A DNA stretch of 20,104 bases. Origin: Candidatus Anoxychlamydiales bacterium. GTDB lineage: Bacteria; Chlamydiota; Chlamydiia; Chlamydiales; SM23-39. Position 1 is the first letter of the stretch. Each line of letters opens with the position of its first letter. The position numbers and the translations under genes are program-made. The notes under the pieces are model-generated. The model was not told where the DNA came from and searched no databases. It saw nothing but the letters and a program-made list of their open reading frames with translations. This document shows, in pieces, positions 1 through 7,139 of the stretch. The DNA is taken from the NCBI GenBank assembly GCA_011064865.1, contig JAAKFX010000019.1:1-20104 (forward strand), given 5' to 3'.

Positions 1-727
1 TAGCTATTTTTATCCATTTAACATATGCAAAAAACAGTAAAAAATTCAGCCAAGCTACCATAAACAGAAAGTAGATAAAAGCAGATGCAAAAATGAATAA
101 AAATCCTAGAAAAAACATTTTCTTTCTATTTTGAACAGCAATTAAAAAAGAGATCAACATCAAAAGAGCCCACATAGCACATGGATTGAATCCATCTATA
201 GCGCCTAAAATAATCGTTAATAAAGGTAGAGATATATTTTTAATTTTGATTTGACCAAAAAAAGGAATTTTAATTGAATCTGGTATTTGATATTTTTTAT
301 CCTCCTCAATAACCTTTTCATTTTTATCATCCATTACACTTTTTACAACATCGAAAGATCCATATTCCATAGCATCTATAAGAGCAGTTTCGATATTTTT
401 TCCTGTTGTATTTTCATCTAAAAATCCAATAAAATACTTATCCCCGACAAAAGTTACTGGGATAGATAAAACTTTGATATTTAGTTTTTTTCCGACTTTT
501 TTTAAAAGCTCATCATTTTTTTTATTCTCCCAGACTTCAAATCGATAAATCTGAACATCTGGATATTTTTTATTTAGTTTATCTAGAAATTTTTTCTCTT
601 TTTTACAATGAGGACACCCTTTGCCCCAAAAAAAATAAATAGATACTTTTTTTTCATTTTCTTTAGCAAAGCTACTTATTTGAAAAGTGAAAAATATTGA
701 TAAAAATATAAAAATAAATTTTTTCAT
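1..727 (-). CDS. Exported thioredoxin-fold protein with DsbD/CcdA-like membrane domain (3' end cut by window edge)
   Basis: The reading frame runs from an ATG at 725-727 leftward through 242 codons to the window edge without a stop, so the C-terminus is missing. Residues 1-21 form a Sec-type signal peptide (two Lys, a Phe/Ile-rich core, then SSFA-KEN). Residues 28-110 look like a thioredoxin domain: a CPHC active site at 38-41 in the context FWGKGCPHCKKEKKF, and a cis-Pro-like SIPVTF at 89-93. After a charged linker a hydrophobic region begins near 166 with the motif DGFNPCAMW (178-186), where Cys183 matches the membrane cysteine of CcdA/DsbD-type electron carriers, followed by further transmembrane helices. 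By family, such proteins pass electrons across the inner membrane to an extracytoplasmic thioredoxin domain. Here one polypeptide holds both parts, with the thioredoxin domain first. The partner substrate is unknown. The SD is weak. Domain assignment is confident, exact family less so. Confidence 0.8.
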   Translation of the reverse strand, partial: MKKFIFIFLSIFFTFQISSFAKENEKKVSIYFFWGKGCPHCKKEKKFLDKLNKKYPDVQIYRFEVWENKKNDELLKKVGKKLNIKVLSIPVTFVGDKYFIGFLDENTTGKNIETALIDAMEYGSFDVVKSVMDDKNEKVIEEDKKYQIPDSIKIPFFGQIKIKNISLPLLTIILGAIDGFNPCAMWALLMLISFLIAVQNRKKMFFLGFLFIFASAFIYFLFMVAWLNFLLFFAYVKWIKIA

Positions 728-831
728 TTTTAAAATAAAAAGTTTTATATGTTCTAACTTAGAAAAAAGCTTATATAAAATATAAAATCAATAAAAAAAA
801 ACACATACAATTTATTTTACTAAAGTTGAAA

Positions 832-860
832 TTGACAAATAACATTGATATTTTTAAACT
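832..860 (+). promoter_or_regulatory. Predicted vegetative sigma promoter for the 895 gene
   Basis: TTGACA at 832-837 is a perfect -35 and TAAACT at 855-860 a 4/6 -10, with a 17-nt spacer. The expected start of transcription near 867 leaves a leader of about 28 nt before the ATG at 895. Nearest gene downstream on this strand is the unknown 530-residue protein. Confidence 0.6.
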
Positions 861-894
861 CTTTGAACTTTTTTAAATAAATTAAATAAAAAAA

Positions 895-2487
895 ATGGGT
901 CATTCTGCAAAAGTTACAAGAGGCAAAGGCTTAGAAATATCAGATTCTGATGAATCTTTGTTATCACCAAAAGCTCATGCACCTGAAATAGTATGGAAAA
1001 CTCATAAATACTGCACACAAGAAGCACCTGAAAAAGGCATTTTTTGTTCTTCTAAAAAACCGATAACAACACCTCTTACAGATAGAGCCACATGGAAAAA
1101 AAATACAAAAAGCGCCATAGTATTTATAGCTGGCATGCCAACTGTAAAAACAGTAGAAGTAGATAGGATAGTTGAGAAATTAAAAAAAGAAGGACTTAAA
1201 ACTACAACTGTAGCTGAAAGAATCTTCGAAGTAGCCTCTTTATATACAAAAAAATCCAAATATAAATTTTTAAAAGATTTTACAGATATATATGACGCAA
1301 AAGATTTTTTACAAAAACTAGATACATTAGATGAAAAACAAAAAATATTATTAAAAAGGATTATTGGAGGTTATGAAGCTTTTAAAATAATTCAAGATTT
1401 TAATGATGATAAAAAATTATCAAAAATAGTTAAAAAAATAAAAAGCCGACTTTCAGAAATAGCAAAAAGAAAAAAAAGTATAGAAGAGAGCGTGATCGAA
1501 GTTACAAAAGGACCAAAACAAGCTGTTCAAAAAGACGGAAAAACTGTATATGCAAAAGGCGGAATAGTTGTATATGAAAGAGCTTTAATAAAAAAATATT
1601 ATGAAGATAAAATCTCAAGTCTGAACATTGCGCAAATTAAACTGTCATTTAGATCATTTTTTTCCAAAAAGGTCTTTGGAAAAAATGGTTTTCTTCATAT
1701 AAATGATGAAGATATAGCTCTTCCCTATCTTTTAAGGATCCCTAAATCTAAAAAAGCTGAAAGAATACTACTTCTAGATCCTGCAAAACTACCTAAAAAA
1801 GGCGATTCTACAAGACATAATTCCATAATAGATTTGTTAAAGAAACTATCTGACAAAAGCACATCTGTAAATGATATAATCATATCCGATATAGATTTAG
1901 TTAATTTAACTAAAGAAATTAGCTCTGCCAAAGGAGCTGACATATCAATTAACGATATTTTAACACCCTTTGATGATATTAAAGCAGAACAAGATGTCTT
2001 TTATATTTGGCTACAAAATAAACTTTGTGAAAAACTTCTTGTTGGTAAAAAAACTGAAGAAGATCCAAATACAATCGATTTTATATTAAAATCTCTATCT
2101 ATTGAAATGTTTGGAGCAGCGCATACCACACTACTGTATAAATTTCCTTCAGTATTTGAAGCAATGCATGATAGTCCAAGATGGAAATATAATCCAGCAA
2201 ATGGCTCTAAATATTCAATTAACTATGATGAAGAATCAAATATTGAAATTACTCAATTAAAAAAATGTCCACTAATAGATCCTAGCGGTGTAGTTTTAGG
2301 AAATATGGATGTTATTTATCAAATCAAAGCCAATCAAGAATGTGAATTATTATCTGCAAAAATTTTACTTAAAAATATCGAATTTACAGATGAGGCTGAT
2401 CTATTTACTCAAATAGATGTCTTAAGAAAAATGGAAATAAAAAAACCATCTAAAAGATCTAGCTCAAAAAAAGAAAGAAGAAGTTAA
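895..2487 (+). CDS. Hypothetical protein, 530 aa, lysine-rich, no recognised domain
   Basis: I do not recognise this protein. It has no signal peptide and no convincing membrane segment, so it is either cytosolic or exported by a signal-peptide-independent route. The N-terminal 60 residues are polar and likely disordered (GLEISDSDESLLSPKAHAPE); a short hydrophobic strand, AIVFIAGMP, lies near 74-82. Residues 85-205 are strongly helical and charged (VDRIVEKLKKEGLK, KLSKIVKKIKSRLSEIAKRKK), suggesting coiled coil. The middle and C-terminal parts look like a mixed alpha/beta domain. The last 16 residues are a Ser/Lys/Arg tail (KPSKRSSSKKERRS). It is transcribed alone, behind the 832-860 promoter, between an exported oxidoreductase and UDP-sugar genes. 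The RBS is poor (A-rich). In an intracellular bacterium an orphan soluble protein with a disordered N-terminus and basic tail could be a secreted effector, but nothing in the sequence proves that. Confidence 0.75.
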   Translation: MGHSAKVTRGKGLEISDSDESLLSPKAHAPEIVWKTHKYCTQEAPEKGIFCSSKKPITTPLTDRATWKKNTKSAIVFIAGMPTVKTVEVDRIVEKLKKEGLKTTTVAERIFEVASLYTKKSKYKFLKDFTDIYDAKDFLQKLDTLDEKQKILLKRIIGGYEAFKIIQDFNDDKKLSKIVKKIKSRLSEIAKRKKSIEESVIEVTKGPKQAVQKDGKTVYAKGGIVVYERALIKKYYEDKISSLNIAQIKLSFRSFFSKKVFGKNGFLHINDEDIALPYLLRIPKSKKAERILLLDPAKLPKKGDSTRHNSIIDLLKKLSDKSTSVNDIIISDIDLVNLTKEISSAKGADISINDILTPFDDIKAEQDVFYIWLQNKLCEKLLVGKKTEEDPNTIDFILKSLSIEMFGAAHTTLLYKFPSVFEAMHDSPRWKYNPANGSKYSINYDEESNIEITQLKKCPLIDPSGVVLGNMDVIYQIKANQECELLSAKILLKNIEFTDEADLFTQIDVLRKMEIKKPSKRSSSKKERRS

Positions 2488-2617
2488 AGTTCTTTAGTGA
2501 TTTTTGAAATTAAAAAAAATGAAAGATTTTTTTCTTTTCAGATCGCAGTTTTTTCTTGATAAAAATTTCTTTTTTGATGATTTTAGATATATCTTTTTAT
2601 TGTTATTCGGATATTAG

Positions 2618-4204
2618 ATGAGATCATTTTTTTTATTTTTTCTTTTCATAAATTTTATAGTTTCGAATATTTTTGCAAATGAAAATCCTAAAGACATTTT
2701 ATTTATTGGAACTGGATATGTTGGTTTAGTAAACGGAGCATGTTTTGCTGAAAAGGGAAATAGAGTTATCTGTTTAGATATTGATGAAGAGAAAATCAAT
2801 AAACTTAACTCAAATATTATTCCGATATATGAACCTGGATTAGAGAAGCTAATTGAGAAAAACAGAAAAGAAAACAGATTAAAATTCACAACTGATTATG
2901 AATATGCGATAAAAAACTCATCTATTTTATTTATATGTGCACCGACTCCTTCGAATAAAGATGGTTCTTGCAATATAAGTTTTGTGAAACAAATAGCAAA
3001 AGAGATAGCAAAGCATATAGATGAGTATAAAATCATAATTACGAAATCTACAGTTCCTGTGGGAACAACTCATAAAGTAAAAAAAATCATTAAAAAAGAG
3101 ATTGCAAAAAGAGGGAAAAACATCTCATTTGATGTTGCATCGAACTCTGAATTTTTAAAAGAGGGATCGGCTATTTCAGATTGTTTGTATCCTGATAGAG
3201 TTATAATTGGAGCTGAAAAAGAAAGTGTTAAAAACGCACTTATAGATCTACACAAAGATTTTACTGATAACATTATTACAATGGATATAAACTCTGCGGA
3301 GCTAACTAAATATGCAGCAAATGCGATGCTAGCTTGCAGGATTTCATTTATGAATCAAATAGCTAACATTTGTAAAAATGTGGGTGCAAATGTAAATGAT
3401 GTAAAAAGAGGGATGCAAGAAGATAAAAGAATAGGAAAGCTATTTTTAGAGGCGGGAATTGGCTATGGAGGATCTTGTTTTCCAAAAGATGTAAAATCGC
3501 TCTCCCATATCTCAAAAAAAGCAAAAGTTGAGCCGACTTTAATAGATGCGATAGATAGAGTAAATATTTATCAAAAAGTTTTGCTTGCAAAATACATAAA
3601 AGATTATTTTTCAAAATATCAAAATTTAAAAGGTAAAACACTTTCAATATGGGGATTATCTTTCAAACCAAATACAGATGATATGAGAGAGGCTTCATCT
3701 TTAGTTATGATTGATTATTTACTAAAAAAGGGAGCTACTTTAAAACTCTATGATCCAATTGCAATGTCAAATGCAAAAAGACTTATCAAAAACTCTGAAA
3801 ACATTCAGTGGTGTAACAGTGCAATAGAGACTACAAAAAACTCTGATGGAATAGTTTTAGTAACCGAGTGGGATGAATTTAAAAAAATAGATTTATTAGA
3901 AGTAAAAAAACTAATGAATTCAAAAAATATTTTCGATGGCAGAGATTTTTTTGATTCAAAAAAAATTAAAAAGCTAGGATTTAATTATGTTGGAATAGGA
4001 ATAGCAGATGAATTTATTACAAAACCAATAATTTTCAAAACAGATAAACAAAAAGAAACCAATTCCTTTTTTCAAAGAAATTGGCTCTTTTTAAATATCT
4101 TTGCAATCATTGCAATTGTCTTAGCAATATTTACAAAGATCTATCATCTAAATTTAATTAAAAAATTAAAAAACAGATCTATCTCTTCTTCTATAGAGTC
4201 ATAA
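2618..4204 (+). CDS. ugd: UDP-glucose 6-dehydrogenase with N-terminal signal peptide and C-terminal membrane anchor
   Basis: Oxidises UDP-glucose to UDP-glucuronate with two NAD+. The NAD-binding Rossmann motif GTGYVGL is at 31-37, the central motif APTP at 108-111, and the catalytic Cys287 lies in GYGGSCFPKD (282-291); the C-terminal UDP-binding domain follows (WGLSFKPNTDDMRE, 345-358). The enzyme itself would need only about residues 26-465. The extra ends are odd: residues 1-20 are a typical signal peptide (MRSFFLFFLF, ending NIFA before NENPKD), and residues 488-508 are a transmembrane helix followed by a basic tail (IKKLKNR). Together these predict a type I membrane protein with the catalytic domain outside the cytoplasm, whereas bacterial Ugd enzymes are normally cytosolic. 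The gene is convergent with, and overlaps by 6 bp, the next enzyme of the same pathway. The start has only a weak SD, but the Rossmann strand begins at 27 and no in-frame ATG lies between the signal peptide and the fold. Confidence 0.93.
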   Translation: MRSFFLFFLFINFIVSNIFANENPKDILFIGTGYVGLVNGACFAEKGNRVICLDIDEEKINKLNSNIIPIYEPGLEKLIEKNRKENRLKFTTDYEYAIKNSSILFICAPTPSNKDGSCNISFVKQIAKEIAKHIDEYKIIITKSTVPVGTTHKVKKIIKKEIAKRGKNISFDVASNSEFLKEGSAISDCLYPDRVIIGAEKESVKNALIDLHKDFTDNIITMDINSAELTKYAANAMLACRISFMNQIANICKNVGANVNDVKRGMQEDKRIGKLFLEAGIGYGGSCFPKDVKSLSHISKKAKVEPTLIDAIDRVNIYQKVLLAKYIKDYFSKYQNLKGKTLSIWGLSFKPNTDDMREASSLVMIDYLLKKGATLKLYDPIAMSNAKRLIKNSENIQWCNSAIETTKNSDGIVLVTEWDEFKKIDLLEVKKLMNSKNIFDGRDFFDSKKIKKLGFNYVGIGIADEFITKPIIFKTDKQKETNSFFQRNWLFLNIFAIIAIVLAIFTKIYHLNLIKKLKNRSISSSIES

Positions 4205-5257
4205 CCTATTTTTTTTTAAAAATAGCTCTTTTTTAAAATAGTCTATAGTTTTCAAAAGTCCATTTTCTAAATTAATTTGAGGCTCAAACCCAAATTTATC
4301 ATTCGCTAAACTAAGATCTGGACATCTAACTTTTGGATCATCTAAAGGAAGATCTAAAAAGATGATCTGAGATTTAGAGTTAGTTAATTTAACAACATAA
4401 TTTGCTAAATCTAACACAGTAAACTCATTTGAGTTTCCTAAATTTACAGGTCCTGTGAAATCATCTGTGTCCATAAAAAGCAAAATAGCATCGATTAAAT
4501 CATCTACATAACAAAATGATCTAGTCTGCCTACCCTCTCCATAAATAGTTATGGGCTCATCATTTAAAGCTTGAGTGATAAAGTTTGAAACTACTCTACC
4601 ATCTAGAATGTCCATATTTGGGCCGTAAGTATTGAAAATTCGGCCTACTTTGATATCAATGTCATATTTTCTATGATAATCAAAAAACAGAGTCTCTGCA
4701 CATCTTTTAGACTCATCATAACAAGCTCTAATTCCGATAGGATTTACATTACCTAAATAGGTCTCTTTTTGAGGATGCACTTTTGGGTCGCCATAAACTT
4801 CACTTGTCGATGCTTGAAAGATTCTGCATTTATTTTTTTTAGCAAGCTCTAATACAGATATTGAACCTAATACATTTGTTTTAAGAGTTTTTATAGGATC
4901 TTTTTGATAGTGAGGAGGAGATGCTGGTGATGCAAAATTATAGATTTCATCTATATGAGCATCTATCTCAATAGGTTCTGTGATATCATGATTTATAAAA
5001 GTAAAATTTTCATCTTCCATTAGATTTGCGATATTTTGAATAGATCCTGTATATATATTATCAATACAAATAACTCTATTTCCCTTATCTATTAGTCTTT
5101 TGCACATATTAGAGCCTAAAAAACCAGCTCCACCGGTTACTAATATTGTTTTTTTATCACTCGGTTCATTGAAATATTTATCATGAGAATATAAAAATGG
5201 TTCAGAAAACATAACTAAAATAAAAAGAAATATAAAATAGCTTTTTTTCAATAACAT
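4199..5257 (-). CDS. uxs: UDP-glucuronate decarboxylase (UDP-xylose synthase) with N-terminal signal/anchor
   Basis: Extended short-chain dehydrogenase that decarboxylates UDP-glucuronate to UDP-xylose with bound NAD+. Visible signatures: TGGAGFLGSN (41-50), NFASPASPPHYQ (107-118), ASTSEVYGDP (149-158, active-site Ser/Thr), RACYDESKR (177-185, Tyr180 and Lys184 of YxxxK), and RIFNTYGPNM then DGRVVSNF (206-226). These are specific to UXS rather than to epimerases. Residues 1-24 carry two lysines followed by a long hydrophobic run (SYFIFLFILVMF), i.e. a signal peptide or signal anchor, and the NAD fold does not begin until about 36. A strong SD six bases ahead of this ATG shows that the extension is really translated. 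Animal UXS is a type II Golgi membrane protein; bacterial UXS is usually soluble and cytosolic. Its TGA stop overlaps the 3' end of ugd, so the two transcripts are complementary at their ends. The pair gives a complete UDP-Glc to UDP-Xyl route. Confidence 0.93.
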   Translation of the reverse strand: MLLKKSYFIFLFILVMFSEPFLYSHDKYFNEPSDKKTILVTGGAGFLGSNMCKRLIDKGNRVICIDNIYTGSIQNIANLMEDENFTFINHDITEPIEIDAHIDEIYNFASPASPPHYQKDPIKTLKTNVLGSISVLELAKKNKCRIFQASTSEVYGDPKVHPQKETYLGNVNPIGIRACYDESKRCAETLFFDYHRKYDIDIKVGRIFNTYGPNMDILDGRVVSNFITQALNDEPITIYGEGRQTRSFCYVDDLIDAILLFMDTDDFTGPVNLGNSNEFTVLDLANYVVKLTNSKSQIIFLDLPLDDPKVRCPDLSLANDKFGFEPQINLENGLLKTIDYFKKELFLKKNRL

Positions 5258-5263
5258 CTAAAC

Positions 5264-5269
5264 TCTCCT
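5264..5269 (-). promoter_or_regulatory. RBS (AGGAGA) fixing the start of the UDP-glucuronate decarboxylase
   Basis: On the minus strand the bases read AGGAGA six nucleotides before the ATG at 5257-5255. It is the best SD near this gene and supports translation from the start that includes the hydrophobic N-terminus, which matters for the export prediction. Confidence 0.75.
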
Positions 5270-5425
5270 AAAAAATTGAAGCGCAATAAAAACACATTTT
5301 TATATTTTTTAGATAGAAAAAATCATTTATTTCAAAATTTCAGCGCCAAAGAGATTTTTTTTTGTAAGATTAGATTTGTACTTATTTTCAATATTTTTAA
5401 AAAATAGAGAAAAAATAATTGCATT

Positions 5426-5431
5426 TATAAT
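5426..5431 (+). promoter_or_regulatory. Possible -10 element of the histone-like gene
   Basis: TATAAT at 5426-5431 is a perfect -10 hexamer, but no good -35 sits 16-18 nt upstream. An alternative pair is TTGCAT (5419-5424) with TATATT (5440-5445), spacer only 15 nt. Either would give a leader of some 40-55 nt ahead of the ATG at 5494. The AT-richness makes chance hexamers common. Confidence 0.35.
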
Positions 5432-5493
5432 TTGGTTATTATATTCGCAAGTTAGGTGTATAGAAAAATCTTAGATAACAGGAGGATTAAACT

Positions 5494-5649
5494 ATGCCAG
5501 CAAAAAAAAGAAAAACTAGAAGAAAAGCAGCTAAAAAGCCTGCTAAAAGAAAAACAACAAAAAGAAAAACTGCTAAAAAAGCTACTAAAAAACCAGCTAG
5601 AAGAAAAAAAAGATCAAAAAAAGCTAAATGCGCTATTTGCGGAATGTAA
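5494..5649 (+). CDS. Chlamydial histone H1-like DNA-binding protein, 51 aa (Hc type)
   Basis: The real gene is the frame starting at ATG 5494, eight bases after a perfect AGGAGG (5480-5485); a longer ORF in another frame over the same bases is a shadow. The 51-residue product begins MPAKKRKTRRKAAKKPAKRK and has 19 Lys and 8 Arg (27 of 51), built from repeated KRKT, AKK and KPA units like the C-terminal tails of eukaryotic H1 and of chlamydial Hc1/Hc2, which condense the nucleoid in the elementary body. It is far shorter than Chlamydia HctB or HctA. The C-terminus is unusual: AKCAICGM, a CxxC pair that might bind metal or form disulfides. The transcript is monocistronic, ending at the terminator 5692-5719. 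In Chlamydia these proteins are made late in development; no such control can be read here. Confidence 0.88.
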   Translation: MPAKKRKTRRKAAKKPAKRKTTKRKTAKKATKKPARRKKRSKKAKCAICGM

Positions 5650-5691
5650 TTTTTCGTAAAAAGTAAATTTGCTTATTTTTAGCTAATTTTC

Positions 5692-5719
5692 GCCCTATTT
5701 ATTAATAGGGCTTTTTTTT
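5692..5719 (+). terminator. Rho-independent terminator of the histone-like gene
   Basis: A perfect 8-bp stem, GCCCTATT / AATAGGGC (5692-5699 and 5704-5711), with loop TATT, is followed directly by eight T (5712-5719). It lies 42 bp after the stop of the histone-like gene. Confidence 0.93.
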
Positions 5720-5905
5720 ATAAAATTTTAATCAAATTATTCATTTTCAATTATTTAAATAATATCAGACTAAGGCTCTGCAATTAAATTGTCACATAAT
5801 TAATAAAAGCTATTAATTCAACCATTCTTTACATTACAACTATTAAGTTTAATTAAATTGGCAAATATAGTAATTATAATAATAGATAGCAGATATGAGG
5901 CTAAA

Positions 5906-6394
5906 ATGATTATTAGGATTTTATTTCTAGCTGTAGCTTTTTTCATGATTAGCTGCTCTAGCGCAAACGAAGGGCAAAATCAGAACAACAAAAAATCACA
6001 ACGAAATAATTTTCAGGTAGTTAAGGTTAGAGATCAAAAAGATGAATTCACAATTATTGTTCTAAAAGATCATACGATGAATAAGATTGCGAGAAAAAAA
6101 GCGATTGAAAAGGCTGCTAGCGTTGCTAATGAGAGTGGTTATAAATCATTTGATGTAGTTAAAGAAGAGAATGTTAAAATTATGTTAGGTAAAAAAGACT
6201 GGCCATCTGCATGGGACTTTCCGCAAAATCTATACGAAGAGGAAATAGTCCAAAAGGGCTATAATAGAGATCGAATGATATCAGGCTCTCAAAGAGATTA
6301 CAAAATTCGCTCAGCTTTAAAAGTTCAAGTGAAATGCTATTTCGATAAAGACAAAGGTCAATATAAAGTTTGCGATATAATTAAATGCTCTTAA
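5906..6394 (+). CDS. Predicted lipoprotein, 162 aa
   Basis: The frame is open further upstream (from a TTG at 5858), but the start is best placed at ATG 5906: GAGG lies at 5897-5900, a TATAAT at 5875-5880 suggests transcription begins inside the longer frame, and the protein then starts with a short clean lipoprotein signal, MIIRILFLAVAFFMISC, whose lipobox MISC puts the lipid-bearing Cys at 17. A polar Asn/Gln/Lys linker (21-35) follows. The mature domain has the pattern ARKKAIEKAASVANESGYKS (about residues 58-77), an Ala-rich helix then GYxxF, which recalls the CC0125/CC1285-type bacterial lipoprotein family; this is a tentative resemblance. Two cysteines near the C-terminus (VKCYFDK and CDIIKC region) could form a disulfide. 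It would sit on a membrane facing the periplasm or on the outer membrane. It is convergent with the 6403-7053 gene, eight bases away. Confidence 0.75.
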   Translation: MIIRILFLAVAFFMISCSSANEGQNQNNKKSQRNNFQVVKVRDQKDEFTIIVLKDHTMNKIARKKAIEKAASVANESGYKSFDVVKEENVKIMLGKKDWPSAWDFPQNLYEEEIVQKGYNRDRMISGSQRDYKIRSALKVQVKCYFDKDKGQYKVCDIIKCS

Positions 6395-6402
6395 CTCTTA
6401 CT

Positions 6403-7053
6403 TTATTCTGCTTTAGGTAGTTGCAAAGCTAAAAAATATTTTTTACCTTTTTTAATTTCTTCTTTTACTTCTTCTTTAGAAAAAATTACATATGCCGTTT
6501 TAATTAACATAAAACCTGCCGTTGCAGTTGCATAAACAAGACCTGCAATTGGACTAATAAGTGTTTGGCATATATTTGAGATAGCAATCAAGAGAGTAGC
6601 CCTACGATCATTTAGCATTTTCTTAGAATTTGGATCCTCTTTTTTATTAGATGGAGCAATAAATATATTTTTTAGAGCTAAAACACCAGCTCCTAAAAAT
6701 ACACCTGTAAGAAATGAAGTTTTTAAAGATAGTCCTTTTTCTGCTAAATATTTCATAGCGCTAGCAGGTGCCATATAATATGAAAACAGAACAGTGAAAC
6801 CAAAAAATATTATAGCTTTATTCTCTTTGATAAAATTGTAAACTTTTGTAGCAGCCTCTTTAATCTGCTCTCTTTCTTCTTTAGTGATTAAACGATCTTT
6901 TGCAAAAGTTTTAACTTTTCCAAAACCCTCATGAATTTGCTTATTTTTCTCGTTAGCAAATGTTTTCATAGTGTTTGTAATTTGATCTTTTTGCTCTGTA
7001 GCATAAGTTTTAGCTCTTTGAAAAGCACCTGATATATATTCAACTGGACGCAT
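6403..7053 (-). CDS. Multi-spanning membrane protein, 216 aa, unknown function (possible inclusion-membrane type)
   Basis: I do not recognise a named family. Residues 1-78 are soluble, helical and amphipathic with loose repeats around FQRAKTYATEQKDQ, KTFANEKNKQ and VKTFAKDRL, reminiscent of apolipoprotein/LEA-like helices. Hydrophobic segments follow at about 79-97, 112-131, 152-171 and 172-190, arranged as two close pairs; the C-terminus is a charged helix (KEEVKEEIKKGKK). There is no cleavable signal peptide. Paired hydrophobic hairpins without a signal peptide are a hallmark of chlamydial Inc proteins, but an ordinary inner-membrane protein is equally compatible. Translation starts at the edge of a perfect 17-bp inverted repeat (7052-7092), whose right half contains the AAAGG SD, so expression is probably controlled there. 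It follows the permease gene on the same strand with an 86-bp gap that holds its own promoter candidate. Confidence 0.72.
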   Translation of the reverse strand: MRPVEYISGAFQRAKTYATEQKDQITNTMKTFANEKNKQIHEGFGKVKTFAKDRLITKEEREQIKEAATKVYNFIKENKAIIFFGFTVLFSYYMAPASAMKYLAEKGLSLKTSFLTGVFLGAGVLALKNIFIAPSNKKEDPNSKKMLNDRRATLLIAISNICQTLISPIAGLVYATATAGFMLIKTAYVIFSKEEVKEEIKKGKKYFLALQLPKAE

Positions 7054-7092
7054 ATTACTTACCTTTTACTTGAATTAAAAGGTAAGTAATAT
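7052..7092. repeat. Perfect 17-bp inverted repeat over the RBS/start of the 7053 gene
   Basis: Left arm ATATTACTTACCTTTTA (7052-7068), 7-nt centre CTTGAAT, right arm its exact reverse complement (7076-7092). On the minus strand the arm nearest the gene holds AAAAGG followed eight bases later by the ATG, so in RNA the SD and the first bases of the start codon would be paired. No T-run follows on either strand, so it is not an intrinsic terminator. It also begins inside the predicted -10, so it could be a DNA operator instead of, or as well as, an RNA hairpin. Confidence 0.8.
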
Positions 7093-7116
7093 AATTTGTT
7101 TTTAAATTTTTAACAA
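7088..7116 (-). promoter_or_regulatory. Predicted promoter for the 6403-7053 membrane protein
   Basis: Minus strand: TTGTTA (7116-7111), 17-nt spacer, TATATT (7093-7088). The -10 overlaps the outer end of the inverted repeat. Transcription starting about seven bases later would begin within the repeat's right-hand arm, leaving only part of the hairpin in the RNA, whereas readthrough from the permease gene would carry the whole hairpin. Confidence 0.5.
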
Positions 7117-7139
7117 TACATAAAAATTATTTTAATAAT

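Noticed and set aside
895..912. Possible N-myristoylation signal (MGHSAK) on the orphan protein
   Set aside because: His at position 3 and Lys at position 6 are disfavoured in the myristoylation pattern, so the match is only the initial Met-Gly.
5456..5659. 67-residue Lys-rich ORF over the histone-like gene
   Set aside because: It lies in another frame, has no SD, and its KKEKLEEKQLK composition is a by-product of the A-rich histone codons. The frame from 5494 has a perfect SD and a recognisable product.
5858..5905. N-terminal extension of the lipoprotein gene from a TTG at 5858
   Set aside because: It would disrupt a clean lipoprotein signal, has no SD, and overlaps a likely -10 (TATAAT 5875-5880). 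ATG 5906 has GAGG at the right distance.
7052..7092. Inverted repeat as the terminator of tyrP
   Set aside because: No T-run follows the stem on the minus strand, and the stem runs into the start codon of the next gene.
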